From positions 4,893,208 to 4,957,207 of the forward strand of contig NZ_CP034072.1 of the NCBI RefSeq assembly GCF_003855255.1: a DNA stretch of 64,000 bases. Direction: 5' to 3'. This document shows positions 54,039 to 62,647 of the stretch, piece after piece (position 1 is the stretch's first letter; every line of letters starts with the position of its first letter). A program made the position numbers and the translations under genes. The stretch is from Mycolicibacterium nivoides. GTDB lineage: Bacteria > Actinomycetota > Actinomycetes > Mycobacteriales > Mycobacteriaceae. The notes under the pieces are model-generated. The model was not told the origin of the DNA. It was given only the letters and a program-made list of their open reading frames with translations, and did not search any database.

Positions 54039-54087
54039 GCGGGCCATCCATCCCACCAACCACACTCATCCCGAAAGGTCCGCGTCC

Positions 54088-55473
54088 ATGAGCACAACAG
54101 CGCTCGACCAACACCGTGACGCCAATTCCGCACCCGGAGCCCTCGACGCCGCGCTCGCGGCGATCGAGGAATACGGCGTGGAGTTCGTCTACTTCCAGGC
54201 CGTCACGATCACCGCGAGAGTGGTCGGAAAGGTCATTCCCGCAGACCAATTCGCCCGGCTGGCGACGCGCGGGGTCATGCAGCACCGCACCGCCATCGCC
54301 AACCTGCAGACCACCCGCGAAGGCGTGCTGCTCGGGGGTGGCGTCGGGGCACCCGAGTACTGCGCCGTGCCCGACCTCGATACCTTCTCGGTGCTGCCCT
54401 GGGACCACAAGACCGCACGCGTCTTCTGCAGCCTTTACGAGCCCGACCACGTGATGGTCGATCCCGGCGCTCCCCTACCGACCGACACCCGCGGCCTGAT
54501 GAAGCGACTGCATGCCGCCTTCACCGATCGCACCGGGCTGGAGCTGCGCACTGGGACCGAGCCCGAGATGACCTGGGAAGGACCAGGTTTCACCACGTCG
54601 TCGCGGCCGGACTCAAGCCCCGCCTATCACATCGAGCACCTGGAGCGGTATCGCGCGATCTATCAGAAGGTGATCGCCTACGCGAAGTTCATGGGCTTCC
54701 AGATGGTCGAAGGTGACTTCGAGGACGCCGGCCAGGTCGAGCTCAACTGGATGTACGACCACAGCGACGCAACGGCCGACCGGCTGATGACCTACCGGCA
54801 GATCTGCAAGCAGGTCGCCCGGGAGCTCGGCATTGAGGCGAGCTTCATGCCCAAACCCGGTCAGGGTTACATGGGTAACGGCTGCCACCACAACTTCAGC
54901 CTCTGGCGCGGCGACGTCAACATCCTGGCCGACGAAGGTCGCCACGACCTGCACCTCACCGAGGAGGGGCAGTACGCCCTCGGCGGGCTGCTCACCCATA
55001 CCCCGGGCGCGATGCTGATCATGGGGTCAACGGTCAACTCCTACAAGCGATACTGGGACTCGGGTCAGTTCGCCCCGTCGAAGATCAACTGGGGGCTCGA
55101 CAACAAGACCTGCACGGTGCGCCTGTCGGCCAACGGCCGGCTCGAGTACAAGCTTCCCGATGCCGCATGCAACCCGTACCTGACCCACGCGGCGATGCTG
55201 GCCTCCATCGACGACGGCCTGAAGAACCAGATCAGTCCCGGCGCACCCACTGTCGGCTCGAGCTATGAGTCCACGGAACCCGAATTGTTCGGAGAACTGC
55301 CGCTCACCCTCGGCGATGCGCTGGCCGCGTTCAAGGCCGACGACTACCTGATCAATGCGCTGGGCGCTCCGCTGGGGAACCTGTTGCTGGAGTACAAGAC
55401 CGACGAGTGGGCGCGCTTCAACAGCTCGATCACCGACTGGGAGCGCACGATGTACTGGGAGGACACCCCGTGA
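54088..55473 (+). CDS. Glutamine-synthetase-like gamma-glutamyl-amine ligase
   Basis: ATP-dependent ligase of the GlnA superfamily, 461 residues, likely joining the gamma-carboxyl of glutamate to an amine. Metal and substrate residues are visible in LELRTGTEPEMTWEGP, VEGDFEDAGQVELNWM, the ATP/glutamate loop YMGNGCHHNFSLW, and NKTCTVRLSANGRLEYKLPD with the R-x-E. The N-terminal grasp is short and lacks the adenylylation site of true GlnA. Relatives include PuuA and IpuC. Start ATG 54088. Two gamma-glutamyl hydrolase-fold genes lie downstream. Confidence 0.88.
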   Translation: MSTTALDQHRDANSAPGALDAALAAIEEYGVEFVYFQAVTITARVVGKVIPADQFARLATRGVMQHRTAIANLQTTREGVLLGGGVGAPEYCAVPDLDTFSVLPWDHKTARVFCSLYEPDHVMVDPGAPLPTDTRGLMKRLHAAFTDRTGLELRTGTEPEMTWEGPGFTTSSRPDSSPAYHIEHLERYRAIYQKVIAYAKFMGFQMVEGDFEDAGQVELNWMYDHSDATADRLMTYRQICKQVARELGIEASFMPKPGQGYMGNGCHHNFSLWRGDVNILADEGRHDLHLTEEGQYALGGLLTHTPGAMLIMGSTVNSYKRYWDSGQFAPSKINWGLDNKTCTVRLSANGRLEYKLPDAACNPYLTHAAMLASIDDGLKNQISPGAPTVGSSYESTEPELFGELPLTLGDALAAFKADDYLINALGAPLGNLLLEYKTDEWARFNSSITDWERTMYWEDTP

Positions 55474-56171
55474 CCGAGCCGCTGCGACTCGCCTGCATCG
55501 ACGCCGACGCACCACCGCTGTTCGGGCTCGCGTCGTCCCCCGGCGGCCGGGCCGGATACGAGCCGGCCGTCGCCGAACTCCTTGCGGCCGAACTGGACCG
55601 GGAACTCGAATGGGTCATCATGGCATGGGGCGACATGCTGCCCGCCGCCCGCGACCATCAGGTGGACGGCGTCCTGTGCGGCCAGGGCATCATCCCCGCC
55701 CGCCTGGAGCAGGCCGATTTCACCCGGCCGTACGGGATCTTCCACGAAGGCATCCTGATGCGCCGTGGCGAGGCGGTTCCCGACCCATCGGGTCTGGCGG
55801 GCAAGAGGATCGCCGCGATCCGCGCCTCGGCGAACTACAACCTGGCGTCGTCGTTCACCGGTGCCGAGGTAGTCGAGTTCGAGTCGGAGCACGTCTACGA
55901 GGACATGCTCGCCGCACTGCGCTCGGGCGAGGTCGACGCCGTCTGTGACGACGACGTCGTGTTCGTCCCGCTCGGCGACGCCGACCCGGACTTCGAGCTT
56001 GCGTTCGTCGTCAAGACGAACAACCCATGGGGCATCGCCGTCGCCAAGGACCGACCCGAAACCCTTGCGGCCCTTGATGGTGCACTGTCGAGGATCATCG
56101 CCGACGGGCGGCTGAAGTCCGTGTGGGCGCAATGGCTGCCGACGCTGGACTACCCCTTCGAGGTGAGCTGA
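55470..56171 (+). CDS. Solute-binding (SBP family 3)-like protein without signal peptide
   Basis: A 233-residue protein with the fold signature of amino-acid ABC transporter binding proteins: YEPAVAELLAAELDRELEWV, LPAARDHQVDGVLCGQGIIP, EQADFTRPYGIFHEGILMRR, GKRIAAIRASANYNLASSFT, ALRSGEVDAVCDDDVVFVPL, and AVAKDRPETLAALDGALSRI. It begins at GTG 55470 (overlapping the ligase stop, GTGA) directly with the first beta strand. No signal peptide, lipobox or membrane anchor is present, and no ABC permease or ATPase is nearby. It probably acts inside the cell, as sensor, chaperone or divergent enzyme. Confidence 0.82.
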   Translation: MTEPLRLACIDADAPPLFGLASSPGGRAGYEPAVAELLAAELDRELEWVIMAWGDMLPAARDHQVDGVLCGQGIIPARLEQADFTRPYGIFHEGILMRRGEAVPDPSGLAGKRIAAIRASANYNLASSFTGAEVVEFESEHVYEDMLAALRSGEVDAVCDDDVVFVPLGDADPDFELAFVVKTNNPWGIAVAKDRPETLAALDGALSRIIADGRLKSVWAQWLPTLDYPFEVS

Positions 56172-56172
56172 C

Positions 56173-56889
56173 ATGCGACCACTGATCGCGGTGCCGGGCC
56201 GGCGCGCCGCCCGCGTGCCGATCCTGCGCTTCAGCGCGACGCTGGCCGCAGAGGCCATCTGCGAGGCCGTGTGGGCCGGTGGCGGTGAGCCGGTTGTACT
56301 GCACGGTCCCGGCGGCAATCCGGCCGCCGAGCTGGCCGACCGGCTGGCCCGGTTCGACGGCATCTGCATGCCCGGAGGGGCAGACATGGACCCGCGTCAC
56401 TACGGCCAGGCGCCCGTCGCCGAGACCGAAGACCCGGTCGCGCACCAGGATGCGTTCGACATGGCGGTCATGTCTTGCGCATTGAGCCTCGGCATCCCGA
56501 CCCTGGCGATCTGCCGCGGAATGCAGATCCTCAACGTGGTGCAGGGCGGCGATCTGGTCCAGCACCTCCCGCCGAGCAGCGTCGGACACGGCAACGCCGT
56601 ACACGACGTGACGGTGGCCGAGGGCAGTCGGCTGATCCAGGTAGTGGGGTCCACTCGGGTCCCGGTGTCGTCGTATCACCATCAGGCGGTCGGTGTCATC
56701 GGTGCTAACCTGCGGGTCGCCGCCACCGCAGACGACGGGTGTGTGGAAGCTCTCGAACACACCGGCGGGAATCTGCTTGCCGTGCAATGGCATCCCGAGG
56801 ATCTCCACGCGTCTTCCTCCAGCGATGCCGCACTCTTCGCCGACCTCTCCGAACGAGCCGCAAAATCCAGGATGGAGGCTTTGGTATGA
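56173..56889 (+). CDS. Class I glutamine-amidotransferase-like gamma-glutamyl hydrolase (first copy)
   Basis: PuuD-like peptidase C26 protein of 238 residues that would hydrolyse gamma-glutamyl amides to release glutamate. The catalytic triad is complete: nucleophile C114 in LAICRGMQILNVVQGG, H207 and E209 in LLAVQWHPED. GICMPGGADMDPRHYGQ is the usual substrate-loop motif. It starts at ATG 56173, one base after the previous stop, and its own stop overlaps the next gene by 4 nt. Confidence 0.9.
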   Translation: MRPLIAVPGRRAARVPILRFSATLAAEAICEAVWAGGGEPVVLHGPGGNPAAELADRLARFDGICMPGGADMDPRHYGQAPVAETEDPVAHQDAFDMAVMSCALSLGIPTLAICRGMQILNVVQGGDLVQHLPPSSVGHGNAVHDVTVAEGSRLIQVVGSTRVPVSSYHHQAVGVIGANLRVAATADDGCVEALEHTGGNLLAVQWHPEDLHASSSSDAALFADLSERAAKSRMEALV

Positions 56890-57716
56890 ACAACCCCGTC
56901 GTCCTGCGCGACGAGGTCGAACCGTCCGGCACGCGCACCCGGGAGCCAGGACGGCCGCACATCGCCGTGCTGCTGTCCCTCAACTTCCCCGATCTCACCG
57001 AGCCGGTGGCGGCACTGCACCGGCGCTTCACCCGCACCGCCCTGACGGCACTGGCGGAGCTCGATGCCAGCTTCGAGCTGGTGGACACCTCCGAACCCGG
57101 ATCCGTCGACGTGGTCGTCGACGCCGACGGTCTGCTGGTGCTCGGCGGCGGCGACATCGCCGCAGCCTGCTATGGCGGACCGGACGGAGCGGTGCCGAAC
57201 TCCTACGGGGTCGACGCGGAAGCGGACCGAGTCAGCCTGAAGTTGATCCGGGGCTATGTCGACGCTGGCCGGCCGGTGCTGGGAATCTGCCGCGGCTCAC
57301 AACTGATCAACGTCTGCTACGGCGGCACGATCATCGGTGACATCACCGACTACCAGCTCCACCGCGGCGGGCCGGGCGAACACCTTTTCATCGACGAGAA
57401 GGTCGAAGTACTACCCGAGACCCGGCTGGCCGTCATTCTCGGTGCCGGACCCCTCGTCGTCCGGTCCGGCCACCACCAGGCCGTCGACGACGTGGCAGAT
57501 GAGCTCGCCGTCGCCGCCCGGGCCCTCGACGGCATCGTCGAAGCCGTTGAGCACCCGACGGACTGGGTGCTGGGTGTGCAGTTCCACCCCGAAGATGACG
57601 ACGGGCCGCTGGAACCGCTGTACCAGCTGCTCGCCGGCTTCATCGCCGCCGGCCATCGGCCATCGGCCATGCGATCTTCAGCGCCAGCCGACCAGCCTGG
57701 ACCGGGAGCCCAATGA
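56886..57716 (+). CDS. Class I glutamine-amidotransferase-like gamma-glutamyl hydrolase (second copy)
   Basis: Second peptidase C26/PuuD-like protein, 276 residues. The triad is C135 (LGICRGSQLINVCYGG), H234 and E236 (LGVQFHPEDDDG). Sequence around GLLVLGGGDIAAACYGGPDG differs clearly from the first copy (MPGGADMDPRHYG), so this is an old divergence, not a recent duplication. An extra N-terminal ~25 residues and a Pro/Ala-rich tail are present. It overlaps both neighbours by 4 nt (ATGA). The two may act on different gamma-glutamyl intermediates, or one may be non-hydrolytic. Confidence 0.88.
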   Translation: MNNPVVLRDEVEPSGTRTREPGRPHIAVLLSLNFPDLTEPVAALHRRFTRTALTALAELDASFELVDTSEPGSVDVVVDADGLLVLGGGDIAAACYGGPDGAVPNSYGVDAEADRVSLKLIRGYVDAGRPVLGICRGSQLINVCYGGTIIGDITDYQLHRGGPGEHLFIDEKVEVLPETRLAVILGAGPLVVRSGHHQAVDDVADELAVAARALDGIVEAVEHPTDWVLGVQFHPEDDDGPLEPLYQLLAGFIAAGHRPSAMRSSAPADQPGPGAQ

Positions 57717-58672
57717 TGGAAAACAGCATCGTGGTCCGTATCGCCGAGATCCAGGTCGAGACACCGGATATCCGAGGTTTGCGCCTGGAGCAGCTCGACG
57801 GGTCCCCCTTCAGCGAGTGGCGTTCCGGCGCCCACATCGACGTGACCGGCCCCACCGGTGTGCTTCGCCAGTACTCACTGGCCGGATCACCGAAAGACGA
57901 TTCGTCGATGTGGGTCGCGGTGAAAAAAGAAGGGTCGAAAGGTGGCTCAGCCGCCATGCACGAACTCAAGGTCGGCGACCACCTCAAGATCAGCAAGCCA
58001 CGCAACATGCTCGGCATCGCCCCAGAAGCGACCAAGCACATCCTGATCGCCGGCGGTATCGGCCTCACCCCGTTGATGAGCATGGCGTTCGAGCTGTACA
58101 GCTGGGGCGCCGACTTCGAGCTGCACTACTTCGCGCGGTCACGAGAGGAGATGGCGTTCGACGACTTCCTCACCGAACGAGTCGAATACCGAGACTTCGT
58201 CACTTTGCATATCGGCGTGCCGCGCACCGAGCAACCCGCGCTGTTCCAGCGAATGGCATCGGACACTTCGGCTGATACACACGTATACACCTGCGGCCCT
58301 GAGGGTTTCATGGACCAGGTGGTTGCCGCGTTCAGCCCCGCGATCGGCGCGGACCGCATCCACCTGGAGGCGTTCACGCCGAAGGAAGTCGATACTTCCG
58401 GCGACCGGGCGTTCACGGTCGAACTGAGTACCGGTGAAGTTTTCGAGATCCCGGCCGACCGCTCGATTCTCGACGTACTCGAGGAAGCCGGGTGCGACGT
58501 GTTCAGATCGTGCGGGGAGGGCATCTGCGGATCCTGCGTCTCCGGTGTCGTCGAGGGCATTCCGGATCACCGCGACAACTGCCTGTCGGCAACCGTCAAG
58601 GCCAACAACGAGGAAATGGCGCTGTGCGTATCCCGCTCTCTCAGCGAAAAACTCGTCATCGAACTCTACTGA
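57713..58672 (+). CDS. PDR/VanB-type oxidoreductase with [2Fe-2S] domain
   Basis: A 319-residue NAD(P)H-dependent reductase. The flavin-binding barrel (residues ~1-100) has VLRQYSLAGSPKDDS. The nicotinamide domain has HILIAGGIGLTPLMSMAF and TCGPEGFMDQVV. The C-terminal plant-type ferredoxin domain has cluster ligands C267, C272, C275 and C305 (SCGEGICGSC ... ALCVSR). It can pass electrons from NAD(P)H to an oxygenase without a separate ferredoxin. As the only redox protein in the operon it is the likely partner of the P450 at 52827. It starts with an ATG overlapping the previous stop. Confidence 0.9.
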   Translation: MMENSIVVRIAEIQVETPDIRGLRLEQLDGSPFSEWRSGAHIDVTGPTGVLRQYSLAGSPKDDSSMWVAVKKEGSKGGSAAMHELKVGDHLKISKPRNMLGIAPEATKHILIAGGIGLTPLMSMAFELYSWGADFELHYFARSREEMAFDDFLTERVEYRDFVTLHIGVPRTEQPALFQRMASDTSADTHVYTCGPEGFMDQVVAAFSPAIGADRIHLEAFTPKEVDTSGDRAFTVELSTGEVFEIPADRSILDVLEEAGCDVFRSCGEGICGSCVSGVVEGIPDHRDNCLSATVKANNEEMALCVSRSLSEKLVIELY

Positions 58673-58694
58673 CCACACAGACTGGAGAACTCCA

Positions 58695-60041
58695 ATGAGC
58701 CTGTATCTCGTGACCGACCCGGCCACCGGCGACATCGTCAAAAAGTACCCGACCGCCACCGACGCCGCGATCGGCAATGCCTTGTCGTATGCAGTGACAG
58801 CAAACAAGACGTGGGCACGCGAGACGACCGTAGCCGAGCGCGCGGCCCTCGTCCGTCGCGTCGGCCGGCTGCATGCCGAGCGCGCAGACGAACTCGGCGC
58901 GATCATCGTGCGTGAGATGGGCAAACCGCTCGCCGCCGCGATCGGCGAAGTCAAGTTCAGTGCCTCGATCTACGAGTACTACGCCGACAATGCCGAGGTG
59001 CTACTGAGCGACCAGCCGATCGAATTGCTCGACGGCACTGGCGAAGCGCTGATCAAGAGCAGTCCCTATGGCGTCCTTCTCGGGATCATGCCGTGGAACT
59101 TCCCGGCCTACCAGGTGGCCAGGTTCGCCGGGCCCAACCTGTGTGTCGGCAATACAATCCTGCTCAAACACGCCCCGCAGTGTCCGGAATCGGCCGCCGC
59201 TATCCAGCAGATCTTCGACGACGCCGGCTTCCCAGCCGGGGCGTACGTCAACATCTACGCCACCAACGAGCAGGTGGCCAGGCTCATCGAACACCCACGG
59301 GTGGCCGGGGTTTCGCTGACCGGTTCCGAGCGGGCCGGCGCGGCCGTCGCCGAAATCGCCGGGCGCAACCTGAAGAAGGTCGTCCTCGAACTGGGTGGTT
59401 CCGACCCGTTCATCCTGTTGTCCACGGACGATCTCGATGACACTGTCGCCAAGGCCGCGGCGGCTCGCCTCGACAACACCGGGCAGGCGTGCAACGCGGC
59501 GAAGCGGTTCATCGTGGCCGACGAACTCTACGACACGTTCCTGGAGAAGTTCACCGCCGCCGTGCTCTCCGCCGCCGAGGACATCACGCCGCTGTCCTCG
59601 ATCCTGGCCGCCGACCGGTTGCAGGAGCAGGTCGACAGCGCCGTCGAACAGGGCGCGACGCTGACCAGCGCCGGGGGGCGCAACGGCGCGTACTTCCCGA
59701 CCGGCGTGCTGACGAACGTGAAACCCGACAACGACGTCTACTACCAAGAACTGTTCGGTCCCATCGCGATGGTCTTCAAGGCCGCGTCGGAAGACGAGGC
59801 GCTGGAGCTGGCGAATGACACCCCGTTCGGTCTGGGCTCCTACGTCTTCACCACCGACGCGGAGCAAGCCGCGCGGGTCGCGGCGAAGATTGATGCCGGC
59901 ATGGTCTTCATCAACGGAGTCCAGGCCGACGGTGTGGAGCTGCCCTTCGGCGGCATCAAGCGTTCCGGCTTCGGCCGCGAGCTCGGCACGCTCGGCATCG
60001 GCGAATTCGTCAACAAGAAGCTGATCCGAACGGTCACGTGA
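58695..60041 (+). CDS. NAD(P)-dependent aldehyde dehydrogenase (SSADH-like)
   Basis: A 448-residue aldehyde dehydrogenase, start ATG 58695 (GGAGAACTCCA upstream). Base E232 is in VVLELGGSDPFILLSTDDLD and thiol C266 in RLDNTGQACNAAKRFIV. IMPWNFPAYQVARFAGPNLC and LPFGGIKRSGFGRELGTLGI are typical of the short succinate-semialdehyde dehydrogenase branch. In context it would oxidise an amino-aldehyde or gamma-glutamylamino-aldehyde made after P450 ring opening. Last gene of the operon; no obvious terminator follows in the 197-bp gap. Confidence 0.9.
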   Translation: MSLYLVTDPATGDIVKKYPTATDAAIGNALSYAVTANKTWARETTVAERAALVRRVGRLHAERADELGAIIVREMGKPLAAAIGEVKFSASIYEYYADNAEVLLSDQPIELLDGTGEALIKSSPYGVLLGIMPWNFPAYQVARFAGPNLCVGNTILLKHAPQCPESAAAIQQIFDDAGFPAGAYVNIYATNEQVARLIEHPRVAGVSLTGSERAGAAVAEIAGRNLKKVVLELGGSDPFILLSTDDLDDTVAKAAAARLDNTGQACNAAKRFIVADELYDTFLEKFTAAVLSAAEDITPLSSILAADRLQEQVDSAVEQGATLTSAGGRNGAYFPTGVLTNVKPDNDVYYQELFGPIAMVFKAASEDEALELANDTPFGLGSYVFTTDAEQAARVAAKIDAGMVFINGVQADGVELPFGGIKRSGFGRELGTLGIGEFVNKKLIRTVT

Positions 60042-60238
60042 GGCGCGGTATGTCACTCCCGGCTTGGGTTGATGGTCGGGAATGCGCCACCGCCGGGCTC
60101 CAGCCCGCCGTCGATCAGTAGCTGGGTCACCGCGCCGGCGGTCGCTGTCATGGCAGCAGCGTCGTGACGGGCCGCTCATGTAATCGAGCAATCGATCACA
60201 TAGGCCCGCTTCGTCCCGCCTCAGTACACTGAATTCCC

Positions 60239-61135
60239 GTGACCGACAGCGAGATCGAGATCACCGCAGATCTTGTCCGCGACCTGCTGCAGGAGCAACA
60301 TCCAGACCTCGCAGGGCTGACCATCCGCGAGGTGGCGGGCGGCTGGGGCAACCAAATGTGGCGTCTCGGGGACGAATTGGCCGTACGCATGCAGCACATG
60401 GACCGAACCCCGGAACTCCAGCTCAAGGAGCGCCGCTGGTTACCGGTGTTGGCCCCTCGCCTGCCGCTACCCGTACCGACTCCGGTGCGGTTCGGAGAAC
60501 CCTCCGAGCGCTTCCCTAAGCACTGGACGGTGATGACATGGGTTCCCGGCGAGCCGCTGGACCACGGCACGATCAGCCGCGGCGTCCATGCAGCCGACAC
60601 GCTGGCGGGCTTTCTCCGGGCGCTCCATGTGGACGCGCCCGCTGAGGCGCCGATCGCGGTAGACCGCGGAACCCATCCGAGGGACTGCACCGCCGGCTTC
60701 GAACACTTCTTCCAGGCCGTTGTCCCCGACGACATCGCTGCCGATGTCCGGACCGTCTGGAGTGACGCCGTTGCGGCCCCAGCGTGGGAGGGCCCGCCGG
60801 TGTGGGTGCACGGCGACCTCCATCCCGCGAACGCCATCGTCTCGAATGGGACGCTTGCGGGCGTCGTCGACTTCGGTGACATGTACGCCGGCGATCCCGC
60901 GTGGGATCTCGCTGCCGCGTGGGTGCTGCTACCCGCGGGCACCGCCTCACGGTTCTTTGACAGGTACGCGCAAGCAGATGAGGCAGCGAGACGACGCGCC
61001 CGCGGGCTGGCCGCCATGAAGAGTCTCTTCCTCATGCTCATGGGACAGAACGGAGCTCGGGGCCTCCCCGGCGGCAAGCCGAACTGGGGTCCGATAGGCC
61101 GCGCAGCACTTGATCGTGTTCTGACGGTCGATTGA
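60239..61135 (+). CDS. Aminoglycoside-phosphotransferase-family kinase
   Basis: A 298-residue protein-kinase-like phosphotransferase. The nucleotide loop is IREVAGGWGNQMWRLGDELA and the catalytic loop VWVHGDLHPANAIVSNG, with Asp and Asn in HGD-x4-N, followed by the metal motif VVDFGD. MGQNGARGLPGGKPNWGPIG is near the C-terminus. Start GTG 60239. Such genes phosphorylate diverse alcohols, and only some confer antibiotic resistance; no drug-class signature is seen here. It is 45 bp from the amidase gene and not evidently part of the amine operon. Confidence 0.82.
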   Translation: MTDSEIEITADLVRDLLQEQHPDLAGLTIREVAGGWGNQMWRLGDELAVRMQHMDRTPELQLKERRWLPVLAPRLPLPVPTPVRFGEPSERFPKHWTVMTWVPGEPLDHGTISRGVHAADTLAGFLRALHVDAPAEAPIAVDRGTHPRDCTAGFEHFFQAVVPDDIAADVRTVWSDAVAAPAWEGPPVWVHGDLHPANAIVSNGTLAGVVDFGDMYAGDPAWDLAAAWVLLPAGTASRFFDRYAQADEAARRRARGLAAMKSLFLMLMGQNGARGLPGGKPNWGPIGRAALDRVLTVD

Positions 61136-61180
61136 CGCGCTCGTTCGAAGGGCCCGCGCCAGGACGGGCAGCTACGTATC

Positions 61181-62020
61181 GTGACCACGATGGACCCGCA
61201 GCCAAGCCGTGGACCAGGGGCGCAGAGTGACGCCCTGACTCGTCGGCGGCTGCTGCAGATCAGTGGCAGCCTCGGGTTGGCCGCGACGCTCGGTGCTTGC
61301 GCCGATAACACCGATTCAACTTCGGCGCCCACCGCCCCGTCAACGAACGCCACGCCGGCTCCACTCCCTCAACCGGCCGCCGTCACTGCGCTGCCGCAGG
61401 AGCCGGCCCCGGCCACGACGATGGCCAGTGGGCAGCCAATGGTCCAGATCTGCCGACAGGCGTGGGGTGCGGCACCGGCCCGACCCGGCGGACGTCCGCA
61501 CACCATCACGCGAATGACGTTGCACCACAGCGCTGTTGTTCTCGGCGAGAATCGACTTGCCCCCAGCCGGCTACGGCAGCACCAGCGCTACCACCAGCAT
61601 GACCATGGGTGGATCGACATCGCCTACCACGTCGGCGTCGATCGCAACGGCAACATCTACGAACTACGCACCCCCGAACTCGCCGGCGACACCGCGACCA
61701 ACTACGACCCCGCCGGGCACTTCCTCGTCCTATGCGAGGGCGACTTCGACCAAGAACCCGTCACCGACGCCCAACTCACGGGTGCGGCAACAGCATTCGC
61801 CTGGGCAGCCCAACAATTTCATCTGGCCAGCGGGACTCTCGGCGGGCACCGGGACTTCGCCGACACCTCCTGCCCCGGCGCCAACCTCTACGCCCATCTC
61901 AGCTCGGGTGACCTGCACACACGTATCGATGCCCTCGTCGCCGCCGGGCCCGTCGACCTGCAACGGCTCTGCGGAGAAGAGGCTGCCACCAAAGTCGCGG
62001 GCATCGAAGCAGGTGGGTGA
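61181..62020 (+). CDS. Exported N-acetylmuramoyl-L-alanine amidase-like lipoprotein
   Basis: Peptidoglycan-recognition/amidase_2 domain protein, 279 residues. The N-terminus is both a Tat signal (LTRRRLLQISGSLGLAATLG) and a lipobox (LGAC, C40), so it should be Tat-exported and lipidated. A Thr/Pro/Ala linker (residues ~41-85) precedes the catalytic domain, whose zinc ligands are H115 (RMTLHHSAVV), H223 and C231 (GGHRDFADTSCPGANLY). GWIDIAYHVGVDRNGNIYEL is the family core. It probably cleaves stem peptides from muramic acid. Start GTG 61181 (ATG 61190 alternative). Confidence 0.9.
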   Translation: MTTMDPQPSRGPGAQSDALTRRRLLQISGSLGLAATLGACADNTDSTSAPTAPSTNATPAPLPQPAAVTALPQEPAPATTMASGQPMVQICRQAWGAAPARPGGRPHTITRMTLHHSAVVLGENRLAPSRLRQHQRYHQHDHGWIDIAYHVGVDRNGNIYELRTPELAGDTATNYDPAGHFLVLCEGDFDQEPVTDAQLTGAATAFAWAAQQFHLASGTLGGHRDFADTSCPGANLYAHLSSGDLHTRIDALVAAGPVDLQRLCGEEAATKVAGIEAGG

Positions 62021-62647
62021 CACAGCTGGTGTCGAGATGCCCAGCACTTCCTTCGGAAGTCTAGGCATCGATGAGGTGACCAAGATCGGCCATGGACTCG
62101 ACGATAAGGTGGAGGCACTGTTGCAGTTCCTCGGCGTCGAAGTCTCGATTCGGCCAGCCCTCTGGCGGCCCCGACTATCGGACGCGGGCCCCGTCGTGGC
62201 GCGGGATCGATTACGGCGCGCTGTCACCGGAGCTATGCAGCGCACAATCGTGACGCAGCTATTCACACGCCGCCCACGGTGACACTTCTATCCAGACCTC
62301 AAGAGGTCCAATCACGAGCGCGCAAGGCGCGAGACCAACTGGAGTCGGGCGCTCAGGCTCACCCGAGGGTTCTGAGAAATCTAGTTGGGACGTAGGAAAC
62401 CACACCGCTTGGTGCAGAAATGGACACCGAGCACGTTCGTCGCCTTCGATTATCGGGCCAGCACCCACCGTGCAGCTCAGGCACGCCATCTTGGCGACCA
62501 ATATTGCCCGCGTGCCGCATCACCGCATACACCGCGCAACATCTGGGCACGGTCGCCGGCTGCATATAGGTCGGTCCCACACACCGACTCGTCTCGATTC
62601 ATAAGCGGCAAGGAGGTCACGCACACATATTTCGTTGATGCATCCGC
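62021..62647. other. Poorly coding intergenic stretch
   Basis: About 630 bp with no gene that can be supported on either strand. Base composition is more even in G/C and A/T than the neighbours, and the open frames present have no recognisable protein character. An isolated AAGGAGGTCAC Shine-Dalgarno-like motif near 62610 precedes no convincing start. It may be decayed sequence or an insertion scar. Confidence 0.5.

Noticed and set aside
60239..61135. Antibiotic-resistance kinase
   Set aside because: It has the general phosphotransferase motifs but no signature of a known drug-modifying class, so resistance is not claimed.
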